Source of the DNA: Sutcliffiella horikoshii
GTDB taxonomy: Bacteria > Bacillota > Bacilli > Bacillales > Bacillaceae_I
Length of the DNA stretch: 64,000 nucleotides
Reading direction: 5' to 3'
Assembly: GCF_021991925.1 (NCBI RefSeq)
Contig: NZ_RXZI01000001.1
Span: 310,001-374,000, forward strand
Below, piece by piece: positions 18,462-26,740 of the stretch. The notes under the pieces were generated by a model that was given only the letters and a program-made list of their open reading frames with translations, was not told where the DNA came from and searched no databases. How positions within the stretch are numbered: position 1 is the first letter of the stretch; every line of letters starts with the position of its first letter. A program made the position numbers and the translations under genes.

Positions 18462-19658
18462 ATGGCACCTGAACAACGTAAGAAAATGATTATTCTAATG
18501 ATAAATATGTTTATTGCAGTTGGAAGTTTCGGCATAATCATACCTATCCTCCCAGCATACCTGGATTCAATCGGGGAAGGCGGGTTGGCTGCTGGGTTAA
18601 TGATTGCCATATTTGCCGGTGCGCAGTTTGTGATGTCACCATTGGCTGGAAAATGGGCCGATCAATATGGACGACGTATCATGATCATCCTCGGCTTAGC
18701 CGGTTTGACCTTGTCTATGTTTGTATTTTATGGATTTGATTCTGTATGGATGCTTTACTTTTCACGGGTTATAGGGGGGATAGGAGCAGCGCTCTTAATT
18801 CCTGCCCTTTTTGCTTATGTAGCGGATATTACCACAATGGAGCAGCGTGCTAAGGGAAACAGTTACATTTCTGCTGCCATGTCATTGGGTATAGTGATTG
18901 GGCCTGGAATCGGCGGTTTTTTAGCTGACTTCGGATTAAAAACTCCATTATTGGTTTCCGCTTTGATTTCGCTTGTGGCGACTGTATTCTCCATCCTTGT
19001 GTTAAAAGAAAGCAGGGAGAAGGAGACGGTATTGGCACAAGAAGAAAATCCGGAGCCAATGATCAAAAAACTGGCATTATCGGTGAACAAACCCTATTTT
19101 ATACCACTTATCATCACGCTTGTGATGAGTTTTGGATTGATGGCTTATGAGTCTGTCCTGGGATTATTCATTGATAATCAGTTTGGCGCAACCCCGCAAG
19201 AGATTGCCGTAATGATTACAGCTACAGGTATAATCAGTGTAATCGTGCAGCTCTTTGTTGTAGATCGAATTGTGCGCGCCATTGGGGAAGGGAATGTTTT
19301 AAATATCTTCCTATGCGTAGCTGCGATCGGGTTTTTGGTATCGTTATTTGCTTCAAGCTATGGTGTATTCTTTGGAATCACTTTAATCATCTTCTTGGCA
19401 ACCTCTATTTTAAGGCCTGTCATCAATACACTTATCTCTAAATTAGCAGGCAATGAACAAGGATTTGCAATGGGGATGAACAATGCATATATGAGTATTG
19501 GTAACGTATTGGGGCCAACACTTGCAGGGATACTTTATGACGTTAATATCATCTATCCTTTTGTTCTCGGTTTAATAGTATTAAGTATAACGATCCTTGT
19601 ATCTTTTACATGGCAATCGAAACAAAAGAAAAGTTTGGCTCAAGTGGAAGCGAATTAA
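18462..19658 (+). CDS. MFS multidrug efflux transporter (Bmr/NorA-like)
   Basis: A 398-residue protein with 12 predicted membrane helices. Motif A is in the 2-3 loop (GKWADQYGRRIM), and helix 5 carries the drug:H+ antiporter motif C (LGIVIGPGIGGFLAD). Both fit the DHA1 drug:H+ antiporter group that includes Bmr, Blt and NorA. It probably exports cationic or hydrophobic drugs using the proton gradient. The gene has a near-consensus promoter and a palindromic operator, so induction by a repressor's ligand is likely. It is monocistronic, and the structured region at 19671-19746 follows it. The substrate range cannot be read from sequence. Confidence 0.8.
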   Translation: MAPEQRKKMIILMINMFIAVGSFGIIIPILPAYLDSIGEGGLAAGLMIAIFAGAQFVMSPLAGKWADQYGRRIMIILGLAGLTLSMFVFYGFDSVWMLYFSRVIGGIGAALLIPALFAYVADITTMEQRAKGNSYISAAMSLGIVIGPGIGGFLADFGLKTPLLVSALISLVATVFSILVLKESREKETVLAQEENPEPMIKKLALSVNKPYFIPLIITLVMSFGLMAYESVLGLFIDNQFGATPQEIAVMITATGIISVIVQLFVVDRIVRAIGEGNVLNIFLCVAAIGFLVSLFASSYGVFFGITLIIFLATSILRPVINTLISKLAGNEQGFAMGMNNAYMSIGNVLGPTLAGILYDVNIIYPFVLGLIVLSITILVSFTWQSKQKKSLAQVEAN

Positions 19659-19670
19659 TTTCTTTTAAGA

Positions 19671-19746
19671 GTTGCTATTTACTAGTAGGCATTTGGACTT
19701 TTCACAGGAAAAGTCGGCCAGTGCGTTAAAAATACCTAAAAGCAAC
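19671..19746 (+). other. Long structured inverted repeat after the MFS gene
   Basis: An outer stem (GTTGCTaTTT... with ...AAAAGCAAC, bulged) encloses an inner hairpin GACTTTTC-acag-GAAAAGTC. There is no U tract, so it is not a textbook terminator; it may be a weak terminator or an RNA 3' end structure. Confidence 0.4.
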
Positions 19747-19795
19747 ATTGTTTACGTGATACGAAAACAGCTTTTAAGAAAATTCAGAAAGCCTA

Positions 19796-19824
19796 TTTAC
19801 TTTTAGATAAAAATACCATATTAT
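19796..19824 (+). promoter_or_regulatory. Promoter of the RsgA-like leader unit
   Basis: TTTACT (19796-19801) and TATTAT (19819-19824), 17 bases apart, lie 42 bases before the leader-peptide ATG. Confidence 0.55.
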
Positions 19825-19865
19825 AAATTATGTAATAAAAAAAGAATGGAAGCGAGGGATGTTTT

Positions 19866-19937
19866 ATGAAAAAGTTAATTGTCGTGAATGCCAATCAATT
19901 AAATAATGAAGCACAGCCCTTGCATAGAAATCGTTAA
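19866..19937 (+). CDS. Leader peptide (23 residues) before the RsgA-like GTPase
   Basis: The frame begins MKKLIVVNANQLN and ends PLHRNR-stop. A GAGGG ribosome site lies about 7 bases before the ATG. Its 3' end overlaps a stem: CACAGCCC (19913-19920) can pair with GGGCTGTG (19978-19985), and AAATC with GATTT just inside. An intrinsic terminator follows, then the GTPase gene. This is the layout of a translation-controlled attenuator. The peptide has no recognised relative, and translation has not been shown. Confidence 0.55.
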   Translation: MKKLIVVNANQLNNEAQPLHRNR

Positions 19938-20017
19938 ACAAATCTGTTTTTTTCTGATGAGATTGTAGATTTCCATGGGGCTGTGACGTAACGTCTCATG
20001 GTTTATAAATGTTTAAG

Positions 20018-20043
20018 AAAAAGACCGTGCGAACGGTCTTTTT
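20018..20043 (+). terminator. Attenuator terminator in the RsgA-like leader
   Basis: AAAAAGACCGT-gcga-ACGGTCTTTTT is a near-perfect hairpin with a T tract, located between the leader peptide and the GTPase start and just ahead of its AGGAGG site. Confidence 0.75.
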
Positions 20044-20084
20044 GTTTTGCCAAAAAATCTACTTTCCATTAGGAGGAAAACACA

Positions 20085-21146
20085 TTGAAAAGAAATCAAT
20101 TAGGTTGGAATGAATTTTTAAATAATGCTTTTGTTGAATATGACGAGCAAGGCTATACAGTTGGTAGGGTGATGCTCGAGCATAAAAGGTTGTATAGAGT
20201 AGAAACGGACCTAGGTGAGTGCCTTGCAGAAGTATCGGGGAAATACCGGTTTGAAGCAACATCTCGTGAAGATTACCCCGCTGTTGGTGATTGGGTTGTA
20301 TTAAGTGAACGTCAGGAGGAAGGTAAAGCAACCATCCATGCTTTGTTACCTAGATTTAGTAAATTCTCAAGAAAAGCGGCTGGTCTAACAACCGAGGAAC
20401 AGATTGTGGCAGCAAATGTGGATACCGTTTTTCTTGTGCAATCCTTAAATTATGATTTTAATCCAAGACGTTTGGAGAGATATCTGGTGATGGCATGGGA
20501 AAGTGGTTCGAATCCTGTGGTTGTCCTGACGAAATCGGATTTGTGTGAAGATGTTCCCGGGAAAATTGCCGAGATGGAAGCAGTTGCTTTTGGTGTTCCA
20601 ATTCATGCGGTCAGTGTAAAGGAAGAGAAGGGATTAGAGGAACTGGCATCATACTTTGCTGAAGGGAAAACAGTGGCATTACTAGGTTCATCAGGAGCGG
20701 GTAAATCCACGTTGACCAATTATCTTCTTGGTGAAGAGAAGCAACTTATTCAAGAAGTTCGTAGTGATGACGACAAAGGAAAACATACAACGACATATAG
20801 AGAATTGTATATGTTGCCTACTGGTGGTCTCGTGCTGGATACTCCTGGTATGAGGGAGCTTCAATTATGGGAAGCGGATGGAGCGATCAGTCACAGTTTT
20901 CAGGATATCGAAGAGCTTTCAGAGCAGTGTTATTTCAGGGATTGTAAGCATGCCAATGAACCTAAGTGTGCTGTCCAAGGGGCGATCGAAGAAGGTACAC
21001 TGGAAGCTGCTAGATACCAAAGTTATGTTAAGTTGCAACGGGAGCTTGCATTTTTGGAAAGAAAAAATGATAAACGTGCTCAACTTGCAGAAAAAGAGAA
21101 ATGGAAGAAAATCACGTCTGGAGTACGCGGTGGGAAGAAGAAATAA
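20085..21146 (+). CDS. rsgA: RsgA-family ribosome small-subunit-dependent GTPase
   Basis: A 353-residue circularly permuted GTPase: an OB-fold-like N-terminal domain, then G4 (TKSD), then the P-loop GSSGAGKST (Lys207), then G3 (DTPGMRE), then a zinc knuckle C282-x4-C287-x-H289-x5-C295, the RsgA/YjeQ order. RsgA helps mature 30S subunits. The TTG start has an AGGAGG site. At 353 residues it is nearer the E. coli RsgA length than the roughly 300 of B. subtilis YloQ, and it lacks the prpC/prkC neighbours. I infer a paralogue; the leader-peptide attenuator suggests it is induced by translational stress or a ribosome drug. The symbol denotes the family, not orthology to yloQ. Confidence 0.85.
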   Translation: MKRNQLGWNEFLNNAFVEYDEQGYTVGRVMLEHKRLYRVETDLGECLAEVSGKYRFEATSREDYPAVGDWVVLSERQEEGKATIHALLPRFSKFSRKAAGLTTEEQIVAANVDTVFLVQSLNYDFNPRRLERYLVMAWESGSNPVVVLTKSDLCEDVPGKIAEMEAVAFGVPIHAVSVKEEKGLEELASYFAEGKTVALLGSSGAGKSTLTNYLLGEEKQLIQEVRSDDDKGKHTTTYRELYMLPTGGLVLDTPGMRELQLWEADGAISHSFQDIEELSEQCYFRDCKHANEPKCAVQGAIEEGTLEAARYQSYVKLQRELAFLERKNDKRAQLAEKEKWKKITSGVRGGKKK

Positions 21147-21156
21147 GGAAGAGAAG

Positions 21157-21190
21157 CCACAAGGTTTGGGAGAATGCCTTGTGGTTTTTT
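21157..21190 (+). terminator. Terminator of the RsgA-like gene
   Basis: CCACAAGG and CCTTGTGG pair around a 12-base loop and are followed by six T residues. Confidence 0.85.
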
Positions 21191-21260
21191 CTTATTTTTT
21201 AAGGTGTCTATTTCTATATTCAATAAATGGCCTTTTTATAGTATTGTAACCGACGAATAA

Positions 21261-21300
21261 CTTAAAAAGCCGAAAGGTAGTTACCCTCCAGCTTTTTAAG
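21261..21300. terminator. Hairpin at the end of the alpha/beta hydrolase gene
   Basis: CTTAAAAAGC and GCTTTTTAAG form a 10-bp perfect stem with a 20-base loop. The right arm overlaps the stop codon of the minus-strand hydrolase. It can act in either direction. Confidence 0.65.
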
Positions 21301-22096
21301 CGGTTATTCTTATTTTATCCACTCGTTTCATGAATGAGACTGCAAAATCATTGAAAATGTCACTTTCTTCAATGTTGCAAACATGCCCACACTTTTCAAT
21401 TACTTCTAAAGTAGAATTCTCTTCCTGTTTGACATATTCGCGAGTATTACTAAGAAACATATGATCTTCAGAACCGGAAATGTATAGCTTTGGAATTTTA
21501 TTCTTTATAGATTTTAATCGATCGTAAGTGGTATAACCATTCAATCCAGAGAGCACCCAACCTAAATAGGTTTCTTTGGAAAGTTTATAAGCCTCTTTAA
21601 TAAAAGCTTTTCTAGAATCTGAGTGATTTTTCTTCGGTAGTAGTACGCGTGCAAAGATGCGATATGGTACCATATGTGGCAGTATTTTTCTCAGTGGATA
21701 GAAAACGGACAGTCGGCAAAGAAACTCACCCCATTTTTTCAGCTTGGGAGTTGCGCCGCCAAGTACCATGGACTTAATAACAGAAGGCTTACGGAGCGCA
21801 ATTTCCTGCATGATAATGGTTCCAAGTGAGATGCCAACAAAGTGAGCGGATTCAATTTTCAATTTGTTCATAATACCAATGGTCTGATCAGAGGAATATT
21901 CAAAAAGATCAACACCTTTAGGGTAAGGAGATTTTCCGTGACCAGGCAGATCTAATAATAGAATATTATATTCAGCGCGGAATGCTTTCAGCTGTTTATA
22001 AAAAATGGAAGAGTTTCCTCCAAACCCATGAAACAGCACAATCCACTCTTTCGATGTAGAATGAGTAAGCGTTTTATAATACATAATAGTCCTCAC
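21296..22096 (-). CDS. Alpha/beta hydrolase
   Basis: A 266-residue alpha/beta-hydrolase-fold protein. It shows the HGFGG oxyanion loop, the nucleophile elbow GISLGT (GxSxG), an acid strand ISGSEDHMF and a late KCGHVCNIE His, giving a complete Ser-Asp-His triad. A cap-like insertion with basic and aromatic residues lies between the elbow and the acid, as in esterases and lactonases. The substrate is unknown. A second ATG four codons in is an alternative start. It is divergent from the S66 peptidase gene, with a GGGGTC/GACCCC palindrome between them. Confidence 0.8.
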   Translation of the reverse strand: MRTIMYYKTLTHSTSKEWIVLFHGFGGNSSIFYKQLKAFRAEYNILLLDLPGHGKSPYPKGVDLFEYSSDQTIGIMNKLKIESAHFVGISLGTIIMQEIALRKPSVIKSMVLGGATPKLKKWGEFLCRLSVFYPLRKILPHMVPYRIFARVLLPKKNHSDSRKAFIKEAYKLSKETYLGWVLSGLNGYTTYDRLKSIKNKIPKLYISGSEDHMFLSNTREYVKQEENSTLEVIEKCGHVCNIEESDIFNDFAVSFMKRVDKIRITA

Positions 22097-22225
22097 TTAT
22101 CTTGCATATTTCAAATCAACAATCAATACCCGAATAACACAATAAAAAAACTTGCAATAACAAGTATACACAAACCATACCAGGTTTCTCAACCTGCAAA
22201 TTCTTACTATTTTGTGAAGAGTGAA

Positions 22226-22246
22226 AAAAGGGGTCTGACCCCTTTT
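22226..22246. repeat. Perfect 10-1-10 palindrome in a divergent intergenic region
   Basis: AAAAGGGGTC-T-GACCCCTTTT lies between two divergent genes, where a terminator is not needed for either. Such GGGGTC/GACCCC hairpins recur in many bacterial intergenic regions. Confidence 0.55.
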
Positions 22247-22380
22247 ATTCAATTTCTGCATAAATATTCATATCCTAGTAAAACATCTTCATTTTTTGTT
22301 TGGTTTTTGGAAAGTTATAGCAGTTTTGTGGGGTTGTTTGGTAGAATGGTAGATAATAGTTTTTTAGGAGGGTGAAGTGA

Positions 22381-23358
22381 GTGATAGTACCAGTTAAGCT
22401 TAGGCAGGGGGATGAGGTGAGGGTGATTGCACCCTCCACTTCTCATTCTATCCTTTCCCAGGAAAATATAGATCTTTCCACTCATAGATTAGAACAAATG
22501 GGTCTTAACGTAACATTTGGAAAGCATATAAATGAAACAAATAGTTTACTGACCTCGTCCATCGAATCCCGTATTGAAGATTTGCATGAGGCATTCAAGG
22601 ATAAAAAGGTAAAGGCGATACTGACTTCGATCGGGGGATACCAGGCAAACCAGCTATTATCCTATATTGACTATGACCTTATTAGGAACAACCCAAAAAT
22701 TTTCTGTGGTTATTCCGATATTACCGCTTTGAGTAATGCCATCTATGCCAAAAGCGGGCTAGTCACCTATTCAGGTATCCATTTCTCCTCATTTGGTATG
22801 AAAAAAGGGTTTGACTATTCGCTGGATTATTTCAAGAAGATTTTCATGGATGAAGGGAGCACGATTGACATTCACCCATCCCATGAATGGAGCAATGATG
22901 CTTGGTACATGGATCAGGAAAATAGAAAGTTTTATCCCAATGAGGGCTACCTTGTTATAAATGAAGGATTATGTGAAGGTACAGCTATCGGTGGGAATCT
23001 TTGTACTTTGAACCTTCTGCAAGGAACCGAATATATGCCTAGCTTGGAAGATTCCATTCTATTTTTAGAAGATGATAAATTGACATGCCCGAAAACTTTC
23101 GATCGTGACCTTCAATCACTTATTCACCAACCAGGCTTCACTGGTGTGAAAGGAATGGTGATTGGCCGTTTTGAGAAAGTATCCAATGTCTCTAATGAGG
23201 ATATTCAAACCATTATTCAAACAAAGAGGGAGCTTTCCCATATCCCAATTGTGGCAAATGCAGATTTCGGCCATACAAGTCCAATGTTCACCTTTCCGAT
23301 AGGAGGAAAAGTAAAACTACATGTAAAGCAAGAGGGAGTCAAGATTACTTTGAATTAG
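22381..23358 (+). CDS. S66 family peptidase (LD-carboxypeptidase/MccF-like)
   Basis: A 325-residue protein of the S66 family. The nucleophile is Ser112 in GYSDIT, the likely acid is Glu230 in LFLEDDK and the likely base is His298 in DFGHTSP. The family covers L,D-carboxypeptidases that trim murein tetrapeptides and MccF-type enzymes that hydrolyse microcin C. The length and the GYSDIT/DFGHTSP motifs fit the MccF-like branch somewhat better, but both roles are possible. There is no signal peptide, so it acts in the cytoplasm. GTG start with GGAGG upstream; the YwaF-like gene follows after 46 bases and may be co-transcribed. Confidence 0.8.
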   Translation: MIVPVKLRQGDEVRVIAPSTSHSILSQENIDLSTHRLEQMGLNVTFGKHINETNSLLTSSIESRIEDLHEAFKDKKVKAILTSIGGYQANQLLSYIDYDLIRNNPKIFCGYSDITALSNAIYAKSGLVTYSGIHFSSFGMKKGFDYSLDYFKKIFMDEGSTIDIHPSHEWSNDAWYMDQENRKFYPNEGYLVINEGLCEGTAIGGNLCTLNLLQGTEYMPSLEDSILFLEDDKLTCPKTFDRDLQSLIHQPGFTGVKGMVIGRFEKVSNVSNEDIQTIIQTKRELSHIPIVANADFGHTSPMFTFPIGGKVKLHVKQEGVKITLN

Positions 23359-23404
23359 TAAATTCATATCCTGGGTATGTAGATTCATTATAAAGGAGGG
23401 TCCT

Positions 23405-24148
23405 GTGCAAATGTTTAGTCCTTATACCGATCCAGAAGCATTCATGGAGGGATCACTCCTTTTTTCAACTTCCCATATAATTAGCTTATGTATAACTTTT
23501 GCACTCCTTCTTATCCTCTTTCTACTCAGGAATAAAGCATGGATGAGGATTGGCGGCAGGTGTTTCATCATCTTGTGCCTGGCTGGCTCGGAGATTTGGT
23601 TAAATTATTGGTACTTTTCCACAAATATGTGGGATATCCGTTACACATTACCGTTTCAATTATGTTCTATTAGTTTATATCTTTGTGTGTGGATGCTTGC
23701 AACAAGGCAAAGATGGGTGTTTGAAGTGGTGTACTTTCTTGGTGTTGGCGGTGCGTTACAGGCATTGCTAACTCCGGAGTTATTTTATGACTTTCCACAT
23801 TTTCGTTTCCTTCACTTTTTCATTGCACACATTTCTATTATTCTGGCTGTATTTTATATGCTTTGGGTTGAAAAATTTCAAATTAAGTTCAAGTCCGTTT
23901 GGAAAGCATTTGCTGCTTTGAATGTCTTAGCTTTCATGGTATTTTTTGTGAACAGGTTCACGGGGGGAAATTACATGTTCCTCGCTAGGAAGCCTACCAA
24001 TGCAAGCCTGATTGACTTTTTAGGGCCATATCCTTGGTATATCTTGTCCCTTGAATTAGTTGTTCTGCTCATTTTTTTCCTATTGTATAGTCCTTTTTTC
24101 ATTCGGGAGAAAAGACATTCGAAAAAGAAGGGGAAAGCTGAAAATTAA
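23405..24148 (+). CDS. TIGR02206-type integral membrane protein (YwaF-like)
   Basis: A 247-residue membrane protein with about seven helices and aromatic-rich loops (SEIWLNYWYF, FRFLHFFIAHISI, FTGGNYMFLARKP and GPYPWYIL), matching the TIGR02206 family that includes B. subtilis YwaF. The function is unknown. GGAGG at about 23395 fits the GTG at 23405; ATG 23411 is an alternative. It probably shares a transcript with the S66 gene and is closed by the hairpin at 24162-24196. Confidence 0.75.
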   Translation: MQMFSPYTDPEAFMEGSLLFSTSHIISLCITFALLLILFLLRNKAWMRIGGRCFIILCLAGSEIWLNYWYFSTNMWDIRYTLPFQLCSISLYLCVWMLATRQRWVFEVVYFLGVGGALQALLTPELFYDFPHFRFLHFFIAHISIILAVFYMLWVEKFQIKFKSVWKAFAALNVLAFMVFFVNRFTGGNYMFLARKPTNASLIDFLGPYPWYILSLELVVLLIFFLLYSPFFIREKRHSKKKGKAEN

Positions 24149-24161
24149 AATTCAATCAAAA

Positions 24162-24196
24162 AACCGCCCGGAATTTAAACCCCGAGCGGTTCTTTC
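24162..24196 (+). terminator. Terminator after the YwaF-like gene
   Basis: AACCGCcCGG and CCCGaGCGGTT pair around an AT-rich loop, followed by TCTTTC. The rest of the 24197-24447 gap shows nothing definite. Confidence 0.65.
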
Positions 24197-24447
24197 AATA
24201 CTTTCTTATGGTCTTCATCACGTATTTATAAACCCCGAAAAAGATTAGTGAAAAAACAACAACAATTAAAATATCAATCAAAATTCCCATCTAGGCAATA
24301 ACCCTCCAACACACTCATTTACAATCATTCTATCGACATCCTCATAAAGTTGCAAACCCTTTTTGTAACAGAAGGGATATTTTGTAATAGTCCTTTCACA
24401 TTCCCGCTTTTCGTCATACTATGTAGAAAAGCGAAGGGGAGAGTCAA

Positions 24448-24726
24448 TTGGGAAGCTTCAAAAAATTTTTGTTAATGTACGGAATTATTTTGGCGATGTT
24501 CTATGGCATGTTCTCGGTTCTGAGCTACAACAGTATTCAAATTAAAATTGAAAAGCTGGAGATTCTAGAAGAGGAATACCTAAAAAAAGAGGCCCAAGGG
24601 GAAGTGCCTTATTCATTCAGACAACAATATAATAAAGAATACCAAGAATATGACAAGCTTCAAAATAGACTACAGTCTTTTTGGATGAAATGGGTATTCG
24701 ATTTTCCTGAATACAAAAAACCTTAA
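24448..24726 (+). CDS. Small single-span membrane protein, unknown
   Basis: A 92-residue protein with one N-terminal hydrophobic helix (about 8-28) and a highly charged, probably helical and coiled-coil-prone tail rich in Glu, Lys, Gln and Tyr. TTG start with a GGGGAGAG ribosome site. No family is recognised. It is a lone gene. Confidence 0.5.
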   Translation: MGSFKKFLLMYGIILAMFYGMFSVLSYNSIQIKIEKLEILEEEYLKKEAQGEVPYSFRQQYNKEYQEYDKLQNRLQSFWMKWVFDFPEYKKP

Positions 24727-24884
24727 AGAATAATAAGTAGGAGAAACTCTTCTACTTACATACAAACTCCCCTATCTGATAATATGGCCCCTTGAAAATT
24801 GGTACATTATCCCTATATTTACGACTGTATGGCCTGCCATGAAAGAGTTTGGTCATTAAATATAAAGCATCTAGGAAAAAATTA

Positions 24885-24902
24885 GTAACAGTTATGTGTT
24901 AC
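24885..24902. promoter_or_regulatory. Operator-like dyad before the cREC gene
   Basis: GTAACA-GTTATG-TGTTAC is a perfect 6-6-6 inverted repeat. Its right arm is part of an extended -10-like sequence TGTTACAAT, about 30 bases before the start codon. This suggests repressor control. Confidence 0.45.
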
Positions 24903-24936
24903 AATGTAGCTAAGTCGAATATTTGGAGGTGTCATC

Positions 24937-25263
24937 TTGAAAATCAATGTATTTCTTGATGATAGTCGAACATGTCCGGAAGGTTATATACTCGTAGAGG
25001 ACATAGACCAATGCCTCACCTTGTTAGAGAGCCATGCAATTGAGCATCTCTCTTTGGACCACGACCTGTTGAACAAACATCGAAATGGTCTGCTTCTCGT
25101 TCATAAAATGGTGGAGAACGAGCTGTATGCGGATAGAATAACGATTCATTCCGCAAACTCGGTTGGCAGTAAAGCAATGTATCGTTATTTAAAGCAAGCG
25201 CAAGAAGATTTGAAAATGCCACCCAACATTAAAGTATTATTGAGGCCACTTCCGCTTTTCTAA
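24937..25263 (+). CDS. Cyclic-phosphate processing receiver-domain (cREC) protein
   Basis: A 108-residue stand-alone receiver-like fold. It opens with INVFLDDSRTCP (the DD acidic pair) and contains LSLDHDL (second Asp with His) and ITIHSANSVG, the pattern of the cREC family predicted to process cyclic phosphate ends of RNA. Response-regulator features such as a linked output domain are absent. A GGAGG site precedes the ATG. It is monocistronic and possibly repressed through the dyad at 24885-24902. The biochemical role is a family prediction only. Confidence 0.7.
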   Translation: MKINVFLDDSRTCPEGYILVEDIDQCLTLLESHAIEHLSLDHDLLNKHRNGLLLVHKMVENELYADRITIHSANSVGSKAMYRYLKQAQEDLKMPPNIKVLLRPLPLF

Positions 25264-25527
25264 GCGATTCCCCTGCAACTTCGCTCAATATCCTTCCTGA
25301 TACCGCAAAAGGGTTCGTACTTCTAGTGATAAATCGGATCTTTCACCTAGAGTAAAAAAATTCAAACACTCGTAAAAGGTTAAAATCGTCGTGTAATTCC
25401 ATGCAGATGTAAAATTATCCGTCTAATATAGTAGGAAATGAAAAGGCTGGACGGAACATAACCGTTTGGTCTTTTTCATCTATGTTGATAAAATGGTAGA
25501 TAGAAAGTAAAAGTGAGGTGAACAAAA

Positions 25528-26055
25528 GTGGAAAACATACCTGATCATATAGGACATGACATGGATATTCTTTTTGTAGGCTACAATCCGAGTATCCGTT
25601 CTGGTAAAACCGGTCATCATTATGCAAACCCAACTAACAGGTTTTGGAGCATCCTTTTTGAAGCGGGAATAACTCCTAGGAAATATGCTCCAACAGAGGA
25701 TTTTAAGTTGCCAGAGCTGAAATATGGTTTGACTAATATCGTTTCACGTCCGACAGTTGGGGCAGCGGATTTATCTAAAGAGGAATATCAGAAAGGAAGA
25801 GTAGAGTTGAAAGATAAAATCCTTTTCTTTCAGCCTAAAATCGTCTGTTTTGTCGGGAAAGGGGTGTATCAGGAATATAGCGGGCTCAAGAAATTGGAAT
25901 GGGGAAGACAAGAGAAATCAATGGTGGAAGGGACTATCGATTTTGTGGCTCCATCATCCAGCGGCCTGGTCAGAATGAAAAAAGAAGAAATCCTCCGCAT
26001 TTACAGGGAATTAGATACATTGAAAAATAGTCTTTCTTCACATAGAGTGTATTAG
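25528..26055 (+). CDS. Mismatch-specific uracil/thymine DNA glycosylase (MUG/TDG family)
   Basis: This 175-residue enzyme has motif 1 GYNPSIRSG, where Asn activates water (GINP in E. coli Mug), and motif 2 VAPSSSGLVRM, corresponding to NPSGLSR, which inserts into the helix opposite the flipped base. It also has the HHYANPTNRFWSIL strand typical of the family. It would excise U or T from G:U/G:T pairs in base-excision repair. GTG start with GAGGTG upstream. It is monocistronic, with a shared hairpin at its 3' end. Confidence 0.85.
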   Translation: MENIPDHIGHDMDILFVGYNPSIRSGKTGHHYANPTNRFWSILFEAGITPRKYAPTEDFKLPELKYGLTNIVSRPTVGAADLSKEEYQKGRVELKDKILFFQPKIVCFVGKGVYQEYSGLKKLEWGRQEKSMVEGTIDFVAPSSSGLVRMKKEEILRIYRELDTLKNSLSSHRVY

Positions 26056-26090
26056 AAAAACACTTCCTCCAATACAGGGTGAAGTGTTTT
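26056..26090. terminator. Bidirectional terminator, glycosylase / coiled-coil gene
   Basis: AAAACACTTC and GAAGTGTTTT form a perfect 10-bp stem with A and T tracts on both sides, between convergent genes. Confidence 0.85.
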
Positions 26091-26108
26091 CTACTAAATA
26101 AAAGTTCT

Positions 26109-26369
26109 TTATTTAGGAGTCACAGAATGATCCTGCCCTTTTTCCAAAGATCTTAACGAGTTTCTTATTTCTAACATATTTTCAATTTGAAGTGTAAGCG
26201 TATGTTTAATTAATGTGTTTTTCTCCTGTTGTCCATCCTTTAAGTAGGTAACATCCTTCTTAAGGTGTTCACAATCATGTTTCAAAACTTCCTGCTGCTT
26301 GTGAAATGCCAGTTGGGCTTCTTTTATTTCTTTTAACTCTAAAAGTATTTCATTCAGTACCTTCTCCAT
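26109..26369 (-). CDS. Small coiled-coil protein, unknown
   Basis: An 86-residue, fully helical, charged protein with heptad-like spacing (ILLELKEIKEAQLAFHKQQEVL, then HLKKDVTYLKDGQ). The start at 26369 is chosen over the longer frame because AAGGAGTGG precedes it at good spacing. No domain is recognised; such short helical proteins are common in Bacillus. It is monocistronic. The 26370-26709 gap upstream shows no gene, only a weak GCC/GGC hairpin near 26513. Confidence 0.5.
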   Translation of the reverse strand: MEKVLNEILLELKEIKEAQLAFHKQQEVLKHDCEHLKKDVTYLKDGQQEKNTLIKHTLTLQIENMLEIRNSLRSLEKGQDHSVTPK

Positions 26370-26709
26370 GCTTTCCACTCCTTTGATAAGAAGGAAACTC
26401 CTCTTATTTTTACATATATCCTGAAAAAGTTGAATACTAGATATATATTGTATAAATTCTCTTTCTGAGTAGACTTTAAACACAATATTACAAACTTAAG
26501 TAAGATTGTATTGCCAGAAAAAGGCTTTTTTCCAAATATTGTTACTATTAATTAGTTAAAAGTCGGCAATTGAACTTTTTACTAGTTACATACTTTTAAA
26601 GTTCCAAGTAGATTTTTAAGTAAAACAGGGAAAAGGCACGACAGTATCGAATTTTATGATTGGTGTGTAAATACGAAATAATAACAAAGTTTATGAAGAT
26701 AGCTTAGAA

Positions 26710-26740
26710 AAAAATAAAAACCCGCCTTACTAAGGCTGGG
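26710..26740 (-). terminator. Terminator of the RsbR-like gene
   Basis: On the minus strand ACCCaGCCTTA pairs with TAAGGCgGGT, followed by a long U tract. Confidence 0.8.
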
